Part shown: positions 21,420-32,009 of the stretch, piece by piece
Position numbering within the stretch: position 1 is the first letter of the stretch
Layout of the letters: every line of letters starts with the position of its first letter
Assembly (NCBI GenBank): GCA_964017195.1
Contig: OZ024900.1
Location: 29,838,641-29,902,640 of the forward strand
Length of the DNA stretch: 64,000 nucleotides
Direction of reading: 5' to 3'
From: Siderastrea radians
Taxonomy: Eukaryota > Cnidaria > Anthozoa > Scleractinia > Rhizangiidae
Translations under genes and position numbers: made by a program
The notes under the pieces: generated by a model
What the model was told of the DNA's origin: nothing
The model's input: only the letters and a program-made list of their open reading frames with translations
Database searches by the model: none

Positions 21420-22535
21420 AAAAGGTGAGTTGCTCTTCTCAAAACGCGACCTTTACTTTTACAGTGTTTTATTTTCCCTCTGAGGTGGAAACGTTAACGT
21501 TGCTAAACATGCATGCAAGTCATTTCCACACCATGAGTTTTGCATGTTGTGAGACTTTTATTTTTGTTGGAGTTGTAAAAGTTTCTTTTTTTGCCTTGTA
21601 TTCCTCATTTTGATTAAGTTACGTAGGAGCACTGCTCACACTCAGTTTTCTTTTGTCTCTCAGCTTGTAATTTACTCCATCGTGTTCCCCTTATTGTAGT
21701 GTGCCTTGTGCTCTTCATAGGTACAAAGAGTGAGGTCGGGTGTAAATGCGGATTTCTTGCCACTGTGTGCTCTTGAACTGTGATTCAGTCAGTTAAAATA
21801 ATTAATATCTTAACTATAATTAATATCGGTAAGTCGATTTACTTTCCCTCGAGAGAAAGAAGTACTTGGACGAGGTTAGCAAATGGCGAACTCTTGAAAC
21901 TACAGCTTAAAGAAACACGGAAAGATGCCAAACAGTGTGAAAACAAAAGACACGACTGCAAGGGGCGAAAGACGAGGTAATAAATATGGTAGTGCATTAC
22001 ATTACCTCGTGCTTGCAATTGTTTCTTTTGTTTGAGAAATACTTGGCATCTTCCCAGGTTTCTTTAAGCTGTAATTTTTCCCGTTCAAAAAGTGAACTTT
22101 TGTCCACACTCCTTCAACTGAAACGATTGCACAAAAATGTCAAATGAAATGCATTTTTAATGACACTCAGGATCACTCCAGGCAATAATGTGTAAACAAG
22201 AAAATAAAAGGCTGGGTGTGTGTGTGTGTTTTTCTTTTTTCACAACAGGGTTTTTAAAATTTATTTTCTTTGCTTAATTTTACCCTGAAACTGCCCTCGT
22301 GTTTTTGTGTCTCTAGATCACAAACGGCTTCTGAAGGGCTCAGGGGGGACTTTTGAACCCCCGTAAGCTGACAAGTGCTTCATAATTCAGTCAGTCTTTT
22401 ATCTAATAAAAGATGCAAACTTTTGTTAAAGCACTCTTCTAATTTCTCACAGTAGTAATGGATGACCGCTCAAGCCTGAAGTTTAAAGTGACAGCCCTTC
22501 ACTCAAGAAGAATTTACGGTTTATGCTATGAACTA

Positions 22536-22777
22536 TTAAAGGAGCTACGTCACGGATAACGCAACTTGAAAAAACTGGCAAGTTTTTTCAAGTTTGTCAT
22601 CCGTAATCCGTCTTAATCTCCCTCAGTCGTAACCATCCTTGTTTAGTTTTGGTTAATTATTACTTCTTTGGTGTTTTTCTACCTTAGGAAACTATTATTT
22701 TGAGGTTTCCGTTAATGAGAAAATAATTTTGTCAGATCAGAAAAATGAATGAAAACGCCGTGACATAGTTCCTTTAA
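22536..22777. mobile_element. TTAA-flanked MITE in unit A, relative of 378-620
   Basis: TTAA at 22536-22539 and 22774-22777, ends AGGAGCTACGTCACGG and CCGTGACATAGTTCCT. Unit B shows the interrupted region joined (GAACTATGTACAAGAACTTT near 25695), so the insertion came after that duplication. The interior is the reverse of 378-620. Confidence 0.75.
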
Positions 22778-23654
22778 CAAGAACTTTGCAAATCATTAGA
22801 GAGTAGTAACAAGCTGTTGCTTGCCAGATGACGTTGAAAATGTCATATATAGTAGTTAGTTTATTTACATACCACGTCGTGAAACGATTTTATCATGCTA
22901 GGTGGCGCTACGTATTTGGATTAATCTATCACGCTAGCGCGAGGGTTATATGGTGATTTTTGTCCTGCAACACATTTGTGTGAAAATCAAAACCTTTAAG
23001 TCACTCGCGATAACACAAAACAGATGACAATGGAACTGATAATGAAAACATGATATACACACTGTAGATGCTGCAGAGTAATCTGATTTTGTAAGTGAAG
23101 TACATTGTAATATAGCAAGTGTCAACAGACGTTGCCGAATAAGACACTGCCACACTGTTCGCTTGTAAAAATAGTTTTCATGAAAAATTTTAGAATGCAA
23201 ACTGTCATTTTCTGGCTCCCCATTCCCTTCGCGGCTGAGCCGCTCTTGTCACTACTCAGGCTCAGGCTTTGTGCAAACAATCCCACCAGCTACGTAGGCT
23301 ATGCCGAGGAGTGTATAAAGAAATCACTAACAATTAACAGAAACATCGTCTCAGTATGTCACGTTTCCACTCCGCAGGCGAGTTTCTCGCTCGCGTCGCG
23401 TGTTCTTTTCGCTCCACTACCCCTGGCCGGAAAGAGAGACTGCGTAGTCTAAGCGCTGGCTTGAATAATTTCCTTTCATTTCGGGAAGTGCAAAAACAGT
23501 TCGCTTAGGAACTTAAACATTCTTTGATTTCTTATTCATTTGAAAAATACGAAATCAAACAAATGCACTGACAGTGATGGATATCCCGTTTTTCGCATAA
23601 AAAGCGAGAAAAAAGTGAGGACATTTCAGCTAGAATATAATTATATTTTTGCCA

Positions 23655-26095
23655 GTGGTGCTGTGGACCTTTCGTCACATTCGACGAGTATTTTGATGAC
23701 ATTATGGTAATAGATTCAATTACATTTACTTCCAGGCAACTCTTACAATACATCCTGCCCCTGCTTGCAATTGTATTTCACTGAATTCTTATTCACTACG
23801 AATAACAATGGATGTGAATTATAAAATGCAACTTGTTCAGGAATCAACAACACTGAAACACCACAGCGATGTAAGTCTCCAGTGGAAAGTGGTGCTATGA
23901 AAAAACTCCGACAATGGTAATTCACGTTCATGGACATCACTGGTTTGTCTTGAAAATGAACATGTTTTGGCGAAATATTTGCTCTGTATTAAACTGGAAT
24001 ATGTGTTACAGGAAATTTTTGAAATTTACAGATAAATTCAATTGCTGATTTCAAACTTTCGCTATAAATATAATTTATGGCAAAATTTTCAATACATATT
24101 TTCCCAGGTGCTACGTTCGATCGGCAGGCATTTTGGTCGCACATCGGTTATCCGGTGACGTCATTCGGTAGCCTACTGGCTAATTTTAGAGCCCTTACAC
24201 AATCATCAAAAGGGCATTTTGTGGTAGTTAGTAAGTTATATATTCCAGTCAACCATGCCTTTCTTCGTAGTCTTGTGTGGACTGTGTGGCGGCGAGAGAC
24301 ACAACCACGGGCCGCGACAGCGTATAAACTTACTAACGAAAGGTGAAAACAGGTTTCGTTTTAAGGCTTTGATCCTTCTAACTTTGTGCCCTGCGAGTTG
24401 TACATTTCGCCTTTAGTGGACAGATGTGTTTCCCTCAGAAGAATTTTGGAGGAGTGTCATATTTTTGGCCATCGGGGGCATCATCGCCGTACTCAGTTTA
24501 AAGTTGTGGGAAGCTGTAGAAAGCCGAGAGAAACCAAAAAGACAACCCCAAGAACACGACGAAAGGTCTTCTTACTAAAAAAGGTGAGTTGCTCTTCTCA
24601 AAACGCGACCTTTACTTTTACAGTGTTTTATTTTCCCTCTGAGGTGGAAACGTTAACATTGCTAAACATGCATGCAAGTCATTTCCACACCATGAGTTTT
24701 GTATGTTGTGAGACTCTTATTTTTGTTGGAGTTGTAAAAGTTTCTTTTTTTGCCTTGTATTCCTCATTTTGATTAAGTTACGTAGGAGCACTGCTCACAC
24801 TCAGTTTTCTTTTGTCTCCCAGCTTGTAATTTACTCCATCGTGTTCCCCTTACTGTAGTGTGCCTTGTGCTCTTCATAGGTACAAAGAGTGAGGTCGGGT
24901 GTAAATGCGGATTTCTTGTCACTGTGTGCTCTTGAACTGTGATTCAGTCAGTTAAAATAATTAATATCTTAACTATAATTAATATCGGAAAGAAACACGG
25001 AAAGATGCCAAGCAGTTGTCAAAACAAAAGACACGGCAAGCAAGCTAAGCTAAGGGGGCGAAAGGCAAGCTAAGGGGGCGAAAGACGAGGTAATAGATTT
25101 GGTAGTGTATTATATTACAGTACCTCGTCCTTCGCCCCCTCAGTATCCGCCATTGCTTGCAATCGTTTTTTGTTTTGTTTTGACAAATGCTTGGCATCTT
25201 TTCGCGTTTCTTTAAGCTGTAGTTTTTACCGTTCAGACGGATTACCTGGGGAAAATTGAACTTTGGTCCACTGTGGTTTTAGCGCAATATTGCCTTGAAA
25301 TCAATCAACCAAACGATTTCACAAAAATGGATCACTCCAGGCAATAATGTGTAAACAAGAAAGTAGAAGGCTGTATGTTTTTTTTTTTCACAACAGAGTT
25401 TTTAAAATCCATTTTCTTTGCTTAATTTTGCCCTGAAACTGCCCTCGTGTTTCTGTGTCCCTAGATCACAAACCTTTTCTGAAAGGCTTGACTTGTGAAC
25501 CCCAGTAGTCGACAAATGCTTCATAATTCAGTCAGAGTCTTCAATCATCTTCCGGTTGGTCCAGCCTAATAACAAATGCCGAACTTTTGTAAAGTACTTT
25601 TCTAATTTCTCACAGTAGTAATGGATGACCGCTCAAGCCAGAAGTTTAAAGTTACAGCACTTCACTCAAGAAGAATTCACAGTTTTTGCTATGAACTATG
25701 TACAAGAACTTTGTAAATTATTAGAGAGTAGTAACAAGCTGTTGCTTGCCAGATGATGTTGAAAATGTCATTTAGTAGTTAATTTACATACCACGTCGTG
25801 AAAGGATTTTGTCATGCTAGGTGGCGCTACGTATTTGGATTAATCTATCATGCTAGCGCAAGGCTCGCACTATTTATGTGGTGATTTTTGTCCCGCAACA
25901 CACTTGTGTGAAAATCAAAACCTTTTAAAAAACATGATATATAGATGCTGCAGAGTAACACTGAGTAATCTGATTTTGTAAGTGAAGTACACTGCAATAT
26001 AGCAAGTGTAAACAGACTAAGCCGAATGGCCATACTGATCAGTTGTAAAAGTAGTTTTCATAAAATATTTTATAATGCAAACTGTCATTTTTGAT
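23655..26095. repeat. Local duplication, unit B (~2.4 kb)
   Basis: Second copy of the segment described at 20700-23215, in the same orientation, ending about 75 bp before the BEL/Pao left LTR. It has small private indels, including a duplicated AAGCTAAGGGGGCGAAAG near 25045-25085. Confidence 0.75.
24412..24576 (+). CDS. Short membrane-protein exon in unit B (hypothetical, start codon changed)
   Basis: Homologue of 21261-21419. The acceptor CGCCTTTAG is kept, then W-T-D-V-F-P-S-E-E-F-W-R-S, the same membrane segment, one extra codon in the charged tail (an in-frame 3-bp insertion), and the stop. The ATG of unit A is GTG here, so this copy is either dead or reads in from an upstream exon. The frame-preserving insertion argues that the frame mattered for at least some time. 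Exact ends are approximate. Confidence 0.35.
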
Positions 26096-26171
26096 CGTAA
26101 ATTGCCCTTTTTAGATTTGTGACTCTTAGTCTATCTGGGGAGTGGGGAAGAGGAAGAAAAGAAACAAACTG

Positions 26172-26370
26172 TGTGTCGGAAACCGCACATAGCGATAGCG
26201 ATCGTTGATTGATTATTGTAGTAATTTAATATCAACTAGACAACAATAGCTTTTTTGGGGTTTTTGCAGGGGTGTTGTTTTTTTCTGTATGTGAGCTGTG
26301 TTTTTACTCGGGAGAATAAAAGTTCTGTGAATATTGTGAAAGTGTGGACAGCTTTCTAGTGTTTTCCACA
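26172..26370 (+). repeat. 5' LTR of the BEL/Pao element
   Basis: 199 bp, begins TGTGTCGGAAACC and ends GTTTTCCACA, with imperfect inverted tips (GTGT..GGAAAC / GTTTTCCACA). The AATAAA at 26315 could serve as a polyadenylation signal. The 3' edge is set by the adjacent primer-binding-like TGGCACC. Confidence 0.7.
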
Positions 26371-26406
26371 TTACTGGCACCTTCCGACGGGACCGAGGTC
26401 CTCAAG

Positions 26407-29400
26407 ATGTCGCTAAAGAAGCAAATGGGTGAGTTGGATGCGAAGCTAAAAGCTCTACGTCTCAGGATTAAGAAGTGTGACCAAATCATCGAAAATCGTG
26501 ACAAGCAAACCATCGAACGACAACGTCTTTCTGTAGTTTCACTGGCGGGAGAAATAGATCAGTTAAGAGGATCGATCCAGGGGTCTAAGTTTTCTCAGGG
26601 AGAGTCAGAAGAGCAAGTGGAAATCTGGTCAGAAGAAATAGAGAACGTTCTGCGTCTGGCAGATGATTACGCAAATAAATTACAAAAGGGTTATGATCAA
26701 ATTGTCAAGGAGGAAAGAGAGCATGATCGGGAAGAGATGCGTGAAAAGGATCTGGAGCACGAGAAGCAAATTCTTAATCAAAAGTTGCAAGCTGCCCTCA
26801 AACAAAAGGAGCTGGAAGAGAATAGGTCCGCTGTAAAGCTTCCCAAGCTACCCATTACACCTTTTAGCGGGACTGTGATTGATTGGGTGCGTTTTGAAAG
26901 TCAATTTTCTGCGATGGTCGACTCTCAAAGCGTTCCAGCAGTTACAAAGTTCTCTCACTTAAAGGAATTACTGGTGCCAAGAGTCCGCCAAGCTATTGAT
27001 GGTCTGCCATTTAACGAAGAAGGCTATGAGCGCGCAAAGAAATACCTTAGAGAAAAGTATGGTCACCCAGACGAGGTCGCGGGAGCTTATGTCATAAATC
27101 TTCTCGAGATGCCAACGATAACGGAAAGAAATGTGGCCAAAGTTCACCAGTTTTACGAAAAGCTTCTCTTTACTATTGAGAGTCTTGAAACGCTGGGAAA
27201 GCTTGAATCAGTTCAAGGTGTGGCGTATTATGTCCTAGTGAAGAAATTGGAATTCCTGCAAAGTGAGCTCGTTTCACACGTGCCCAGTGATTGGCGTTCG
27301 TGGTCGTTTAAGGAGTTGCTAGAAGCATTACGCAAATGGACAGACACGAATACAACTAGCTCTAAACGTCCTGCCTTAAGCGATCGTGTTTTTTTCTCGG
27401 AGGATCGGCATGTCAACAATTCATGCGTCTACTGTGAGAGCACTGAGCATGTTTCGTCGGACTGCGGCGATATTTCTACGCCCGAGGAACGCAAGGCTTT
27501 TTTAGTAAACAAAAGGCTTTGTTTTAATTGTGCAGCGGGCCAACATAGCGCCAACAAATGCCCGAGCAAGTTGTCGTGCCGTACGTGTCGTAGAAGACAC
27601 CACACGTCGCTTTGTCAACAAGCGTCTGAGCCTAGTTTGACAACTAACATCGCTGGATCGTCTGTTATTCATCCGGTTGTCATGGTTGACGTCAATGGCC
27701 GGAAATTCCGCGCTCTCCTCGACAGTGGAGCGAGTCAATCGTATGTGTCGTCCACTTTGATTGATCTTATCGGAGCGCGTGTGGTTAGGAGTGGAACGCG
27801 TCGCGTGGCAACGTTATTGGGCGTGACAACAGCAAAGCTGCAAGAGTACGACTTGAGTCTGCGGGCGGTTAAAGGAGACTTCCCGTTGAACACGCGTGTC
27901 ACGCGAATTGACAAAAGGGAGTTACTGATGCTTGACAACCCTCGGTACGCTGAGCGAATTGCTAACCACTCTCATCTGATTGGAGTTGAGTTGGAAGATC
28001 AGTCATCGGACAGACGTCTACCGGTTCACATCATCCTAGGAGCAAACGAATACGCGCAGATCCGTACACGCACACAACCGCGCGTTGGACGCCGTGGAGA
28101 GCCCGTAGCTGAATTTACTCGTTTTGGCTGGGCACTTATGGCACCAGGAATAGAAGCTGATGTGAGCGCTGGTTTTCTAGCCGTGGATGCTGTGAGTGAT
28201 TATGAGAAGCTGTGCGCCTTAGATGTACTTGGGTTAGCCGATTCACCAGCAGGTGATCAGTTACAAGTGTACAAAGAGTTTCGCGAACAGCTGACCCGAG
28301 ATCCTGAAAAGGGCTGGTACGAAACGGGACTACCGTGGAAAGGAGATCATCCACCTCTCCCAACTAACAAGGAGGGTAGTCTACGACGCCTACACACTCA
28401 ACTGTCCAAATTACGCCGCATGGGAAAACTGGGAGAATACGACGCAATCATCCGGGATCAGCTGACAGAAGGTGTGGTTGAGCCGGCTCCTTTGCAGGCT
28501 ACAGGAAAGGAGTTTTACATGCCTCACCGAGCGGTTATCAGAGAAACTGCTGAAACTACTAAAATGCGGGTGGTCTATGATTGTTCTGCACGGGGAGCAA
28601 AGGAAGCGCCTTCTCTGAATGACTGTCTAGAGCCTGGTCCGGCCCTCCAAAACAAAATCTACGATGTCTTAGTACGTGGAAGATTCCATTCAGTGGCCTT
28701 CGCTGGAGACATGCGCCAGGCATTTTTACAGGTTCGCATCAGAGAAGGGGAGCGTGATGCACTGAGGTTCCATTGGTTGCGTGACCTGCATCCCACACAA
28801 GTACAAGTCTTCAGGTTTACAAGGGCGCTGTTCGGGCTCGCGCCCTCACCGTTTCTTTTAGGAGGAGTGATTGAACAACACCTGGAGAGCTGGAGCGGGA
28901 AACTACCACAGAGTGTTGCTGAGATTCTTCGCAGCCTATATGTCGACGATCTCATTTCTGGTGGTCCCACTGTCACCAAAGCTAAAGAGCTCAAGTGTGA
29001 TGCCGTGACAATCTTCTCTGACGCCGGTTTCGAGCTGCACAAGTGGCATTCTAACGCGCCAGAGTTAGAAGAAAACCCTCGCGATTGTATCAATGACAGT
29101 GAAGATACCTATGCCAAGCAGCAGTTAAGTGGAAATGTTTCCGGAGAAGGAAGTAAACTCCTTGGCCTCAAATGGGATAAGGTCGCGGACACCCTGGCTA
29201 TTACATTCCCTCAAGAGAGAGCAGAGCCGACCAAGAGAGGAATTCTGGGGAAGTTAGCTCGCATTTATGATCCCCATGGTCTAGTTTCCCCCACAACGCT
29301 ACAAGGAAAGTTCATCTATCGGGAGGCTTGTGAGCTAAAACAAGCCTGGGACGCTCCCTTACCAGACGCCCTTGCTGTGAGATGGAAGCGCTGGGAGAGC

Positions 29401-31560
29401 GACTTGCCCGAGAACATAGTGGTAACACGAACTTTTTCGCCCTACCGGGAACCAATCAATGCAGTTGAGCTCCATGCATTTGGAGACGCGAGCGGACGTG
29501 GTGTCGCTGCGGCAGTGTACGCAGTGGTTAGACAAGACTCAGGAACAACACAAGGTCTGGTAGCTGCGAAAGCGCGTCTGGCTAAACAGCGATTGACCAT
29601 ACCAAGACTCGAGTTGGTTGCGGGACACATGGCAGTTAACTCAGTAGATAACATTCGCCATGCACTAGATGGGTTCCCTGTGACATCAGTCCATTGCTGG
29701 CTTGACAGCTCTGTTGCGCTCCATTGGATTCGCGGTAATGGCGAATACCGACAATTCGTGGCGAATCGCGTGAAGAAAATCAAGGATCACGAGATCAACG
29801 AGTGGAGACACGTGCCGACTGATCAGAATCCAGCTGACCTAGGGAGTCGCGGAGGTTCCGTTACAGATGCAGACTTGTGGTGGAATGGACCTGATTGGTT
29901 GCAAGATCGGCACGCTTGGCCGCCAAATCCAGTGACTACAGCCAGTGAAGTAACTGAAGCCGAGTCAAAGATCGTACGAGAGGTGTTAGCTGCGGTGACC
30001 GTTGTCCAGAAGCAAGATGAATTTGATCAGTTGCTTGAAAAACATGATCTGCGGAAAGTCTTACGAGTATGCGCCTGGGTTGAGAGATTCGTGCGAAATT
30101 CCCGTCGCAGTACTCCGAGCATTGCTGGGCCAATAACGACAGCAGAAATCGAAGGTAGAATCACCTGGTGGATCCGTCGAGTTCAGACACGCGCTCGGAA
30201 CACTTCCAAGGTGGCCAGTGACAAGCTACAACTCAATCTTCAGCCAAACGGGGAGGAAATCCTAGAATGCCGTGGGCGTATTCAAGGACGTTACCCCATC
30301 TACTTACCTGATGATGCTGTTTTCACTGAGAAACTGGTGCGTCACGCACATCTGCGCACCCTTCATGGGGGACTCGGTCTAACTATGGCAGAAGTTAGAG
30401 AGAAATATTGGATCCCAAGACTACGCAAGTTAGCGAAAAAGGTTGTCAAGAGCTGCTGGGGATGTAAACGATTTCAAGCAGTCGCGCAAGCTACTCCTCC
30501 ACCAGGCCTGCTTCCTACGGAAAGAACAGAGGGATCAGGCGCCTTCGAAATCATAGGTGTAGACTTCGCTGGACCAATCAAATACCGCCAGTCGCCACGA
30601 GCCGAGGGGAAGGCTTACCTGGTACTGTACGCTTGCAGCTTGTCAAGAGCCATGCACCTTGAAGTACTACCAAATCAAGAGACCACGACCTTTCTTGGAA
30701 GCTTCAAGCGCATGGTTGCTCGCCGAGGAAGACCAGCGAAAGTGTTTTCTGATAATGGAAAGACCTTTGTAGGAGCTGCAAGGTGGTTAAAGCAAATTCT
30801 GAGCGACGAGAAAGTCCAGTCTTATCTATCTGACGAAGGAATCGCCTGGAGTTTCAATTTAAGTAGAGCACCATGGTGGGGTGGCCAATTCGAGCGGCTG
30901 ATTGGTCTTTTCAAGCGAGCATTCTATAAGACCATTGGAGGCGGACTACTGTCCTGGACCGAGCTCTCTGAAGTTGTTCTTGAAGTCGAAACTCAGCTGA
31001 ATCGTCGCCCGCTGTCTTACGTTGAGGAGGATGTCCAGCTACCCCTCCTCACTCCTGCCTCCTTCCTGTTTCAGAGATCCATTCGCCTACCCGAACAAGA
31101 ACCATGGAGAGAAGAGAACGTAGATCTTCGCAGACGAGCAAAATATCTGAAGACCTGTAAAGATGCACTCTGGAAACGCTGCTCCCGAGAGTATTTATCC
31201 GCCCTCAGAGAACGCCACAACTGTAAAATTGGCGGCAAGCTGTGTACTCTAAAAGTAGGTGATGTGGTCATTGTGCGTGGAGATGAAAGCAATCGTGGAA
31301 AGTGGTCGCTAGGCGTGATAGTAGATCTGTTCGAGGGTCGTGACGGAGTCGTGCGTGCAGCGAAACTTCGTGCAGGGAAGTCTTTCCTTGAACGACCGGT
31401 GCAGCACCTTTTCCCATTAGAGCTAGCGTGCGACAACCCGGTACAGGTACAGAATACCACAGATCCAAACCCCGAGCCACGACTTTCCCGTTCTAGACGC
31501 GACGCCGCTGTTGCTGCAGGTTTGAGGATTCAAGATGCTTTACAGGAGGAGGAGATGTAG
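26407..31560 (+). CDS. BEL/Pao Gag-Pol polyprotein, uninterrupted
   Basis: 1717 residues from the first in-frame ATG (M-S-L-K-K-Q-M-G-E); an in-frame GTG at 26344 lies inside the LTR and is an unlikely start. Order: coiled coil (about 10-150); Gag-like DUF1759 region (from about 143, LPKLPITPFSG); three cysteine knuckles (about 339-405); retropepsin-like aspartic protease with DSGA (D439); reverse transcriptase with YVDD (845-848); Pao RNase H region (HAFGDAS, about 1026; IPRLELVAGH); H2C2 integrase zinc finger (H-A-H-L..C-W-G-C, about 1311-1357); integrase core with D1386, D1449, E1496; and a C-terminal DUF5641-type domain (VGDVVIVRGD). No stop or frameshift, so it was active recently or could still supply proteins. 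Gag and Pol share one frame with no separating stop. Confidence 0.92.
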   Translation: MSLKKQMGELDAKLKALRLRIKKCDQIIENRDKQTIERQRLSVVSLAGEIDQLRGSIQGSKFSQGESEEQVEIWSEEIENVLRLADDYANKLQKGYDQIVKEEREHDREEMREKDLEHEKQILNQKLQAALKQKELEENRSAVKLPKLPITPFSGTVIDWVRFESQFSAMVDSQSVPAVTKFSHLKELLVPRVRQAIDGLPFNEEGYERAKKYLREKYGHPDEVAGAYVINLLEMPTITERNVAKVHQFYEKLLFTIESLETLGKLESVQGVAYYVLVKKLEFLQSELVSHVPSDWRSWSFKELLEALRKWTDTNTTSSKRPALSDRVFFSEDRHVNNSCVYCESTEHVSSDCGDISTPEERKAFLVNKRLCFNCAAGQHSANKCPSKLSCRTCRRRHHTSLCQQASEPSLTTNIAGSSVIHPVVMVDVNGRKFRALLDSGASQSYVSSTLIDLIGARVVRSGTRRVATLLGVTTAKLQEYDLSLRAVKGDFPLNTRVTRIDKRELLMLDNPRYAERIANHSHLIGVELEDQSSDRRLPVHIILGANEYAQIRTRTQPRVGRRGEPVAEFTRFGWALMAPGIEADVSAGFLAVDAVSDYEKLCALDVLGLADSPAGDQLQVYKEFREQLTRDPEKGWYETGLPWKGDHPPLPTNKEGSLRRLHTQLSKLRRMGKLGEYDAIIRDQLTEGVVEPAPLQATGKEFYMPHRAVIRETAETTKMRVVYDCSARGAKEAPSLNDCLEPGPALQNKIYDVLVRGRFHSVAFAGDMRQAFLQVRIREGERDALRFHWLRDLHPTQVQVFRFTRALFGLAPSPFLLGGVIEQHLESWSGKLPQSVAEILRSLYVDDLISGGPTVTKAKELKCDAVTIFSDAGFELHKWHSNAPELEENPRDCINDSEDTYAKQQLSGNVSGEGSKLLGLKWDKVADTLAITFPQERAEPTKRGILGKLARIYDPHGLVSPTTLQGKFIYREACELKQAWDAPLPDALAVRWKRWESDLPENIVVTRTFSPYREPINAVELHAFGDASGRGVAAAVYAVVRQDSGTTQGLVAAKARLAKQRLTIPRLELVAGHMAVNSVDNIRHALDGFPVTSVHCWLDSSVALHWIRGNGEYRQFVANRVKKIKDHEINEWRHVPTDQNPADLGSRGGSVTDADLWWNGPDWLQDRHAWPPNPVTTASEVTEAESKIVREVLAAVTVVQKQDEFDQLLEKHDLRKVLRVCAWVERFVRNSRRSTPSIAGPITTAEIEGRITWWIRRVQTRARNTSKVASDKLQLNLQPNGEEILECRGRIQGRYPIYLPDDAVFTEKLVRHAHLRTLHGGLGLTMAEVREKYWIPRLRKLAKKVVKSCWGCKRFQAVAQATPPPGLLPTERTEGSGAFEIIGVDFAGPIKYRQSPRAEGKAYLVLYACSLSRAMHLEVLPNQETTTFLGSFKRMVARRGRPAKVFSDNGKTFVGAARWLKQILSDEKVQSYLSDEGIAWSFNLSRAPWWGGQFERLIGLFKRAFYKTIGGGLLSWTELSEVVLEVETQLNRRPLSYVEEDVQLPLLTPASFLFQRSIRLPEQEPWREENVDLRRRAKYLKTCKDALWKRCSREYLSALRERHNCKIGGKLCTLKVGDVVIVRGDESNRGKWSLGVIVDLFEGRDGVVRAAKLRAGKSFLERPVQHLFPLELACDNPVQVQNTTDPNPEPRLSRSRRDAAVAAGLRIQDALQEEEM

Positions 31561-31780
31561 AGTCTGTAGAAACTGAACATGGTGATCTCAATGGACAGGT
31601 GATCGACTGATAAGCTTGAACTCGTATATTCTTTAAGCAGAAATTTCAAAGCACCTAATGCGGTGGTGCAGAACATTGAATGAACGATTAAGCCTCGGTT
31701 ACAGTTACTTCGTAAATTCGTTATTCTAGCGACAAAGTTTCCGTTTACATATGCTTTCTTGTAGAAACCACATGGGGGAG

Positions 31781-31894
31781 TGTGTCGGAAACCGCACATA
31801 GCGATAGCGATCGTTGATTGATTGGAAAACACTAGAAAGCTGTCCACACTTTCACAATATTCACAGAACTTTTATTCTCCCGAGTAAAAACACA
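31781..31894 (+). repeat. Chimeric 3' LTR: 43 bp direct plus 72 bp inverted
   Basis: 31781-31823 matches 26172-26214. From 31823 the sequence runs GGAAAACACTAGAAAGCTGT and continues as the reverse complement of the 5' LTR end up to 31894. The middle of the LTR (26215-26296) is missing. The resulting inverted repeat joins both ends of the element. Confidence 0.8.
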
Positions 31895-32009
31895 AACAAG
31901 CAAACAAACAAACAAAAAACAAGTACACACCATAGTAAAATTTACCCCATGAAATGCGTACAAGAATGCTATTATTTATGACTCTTTAGTTGACAAAGGA
32001 AAAATACTG

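Larger units (their letters stand above)
20700..23215. repeat. Local duplication, unit A (~2.5 kb)
   Basis: Aligns with unit B (about 23655-26095) almost end to end. Shared markers are TGTTCAGGAATCAACAACAC, GTGACGTCAT, CAGTCAACCATGCCTTT, the membrane ORF exon, the CATGCATGCAAGTCATTTCC phrase, and AGTAATGGATGACCGCTCAA. Unit A alone holds the TTAA MITE at 22536-22777. The units are separated by about 440 bp of unrelated repeats. Confidence 0.75.
26172..31894 (+). mobile_element. BEL/Pao LTR retrotransposon, full length, chimeric 3' LTR
   Basis: The left LTR (26172-26370, TGTG..CACA) is followed by a primer-binding-like TGGCACC at 26375, one long ORF (26407-31560), a purine-rich tract ending GGGGGAG at 31780, and the right terminus. 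The right terminus repeats only the first 43 bases of the LTR (31781-31823); the next ~72 bases (to 31894) are the reverse complement of 26297-26368, the LTR 3' half. No target duplication is found, as expected after such a rearrangement. It lies between unit B and the copy 2 promoter, on the same strand as the BHMT-like genes. Confidence 0.85.

Noticed and set aside
20957..21613. 218-codon plus-strand ORF in unit A, homologous to 24386-24772 in unit B
   Set aside because: Differences between the units change the amino acid at every site in this frame and a 2-bp indel breaks it upstream; the overlapping membrane-protein frame explains the pattern better.
26344..26406. GTG-initiated N-terminal extension of the BEL/Pao ORF
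   Set aside because: It begins inside the LTR and crosses the primer-binding-like site; the first ATG at 26407 is the natural start.
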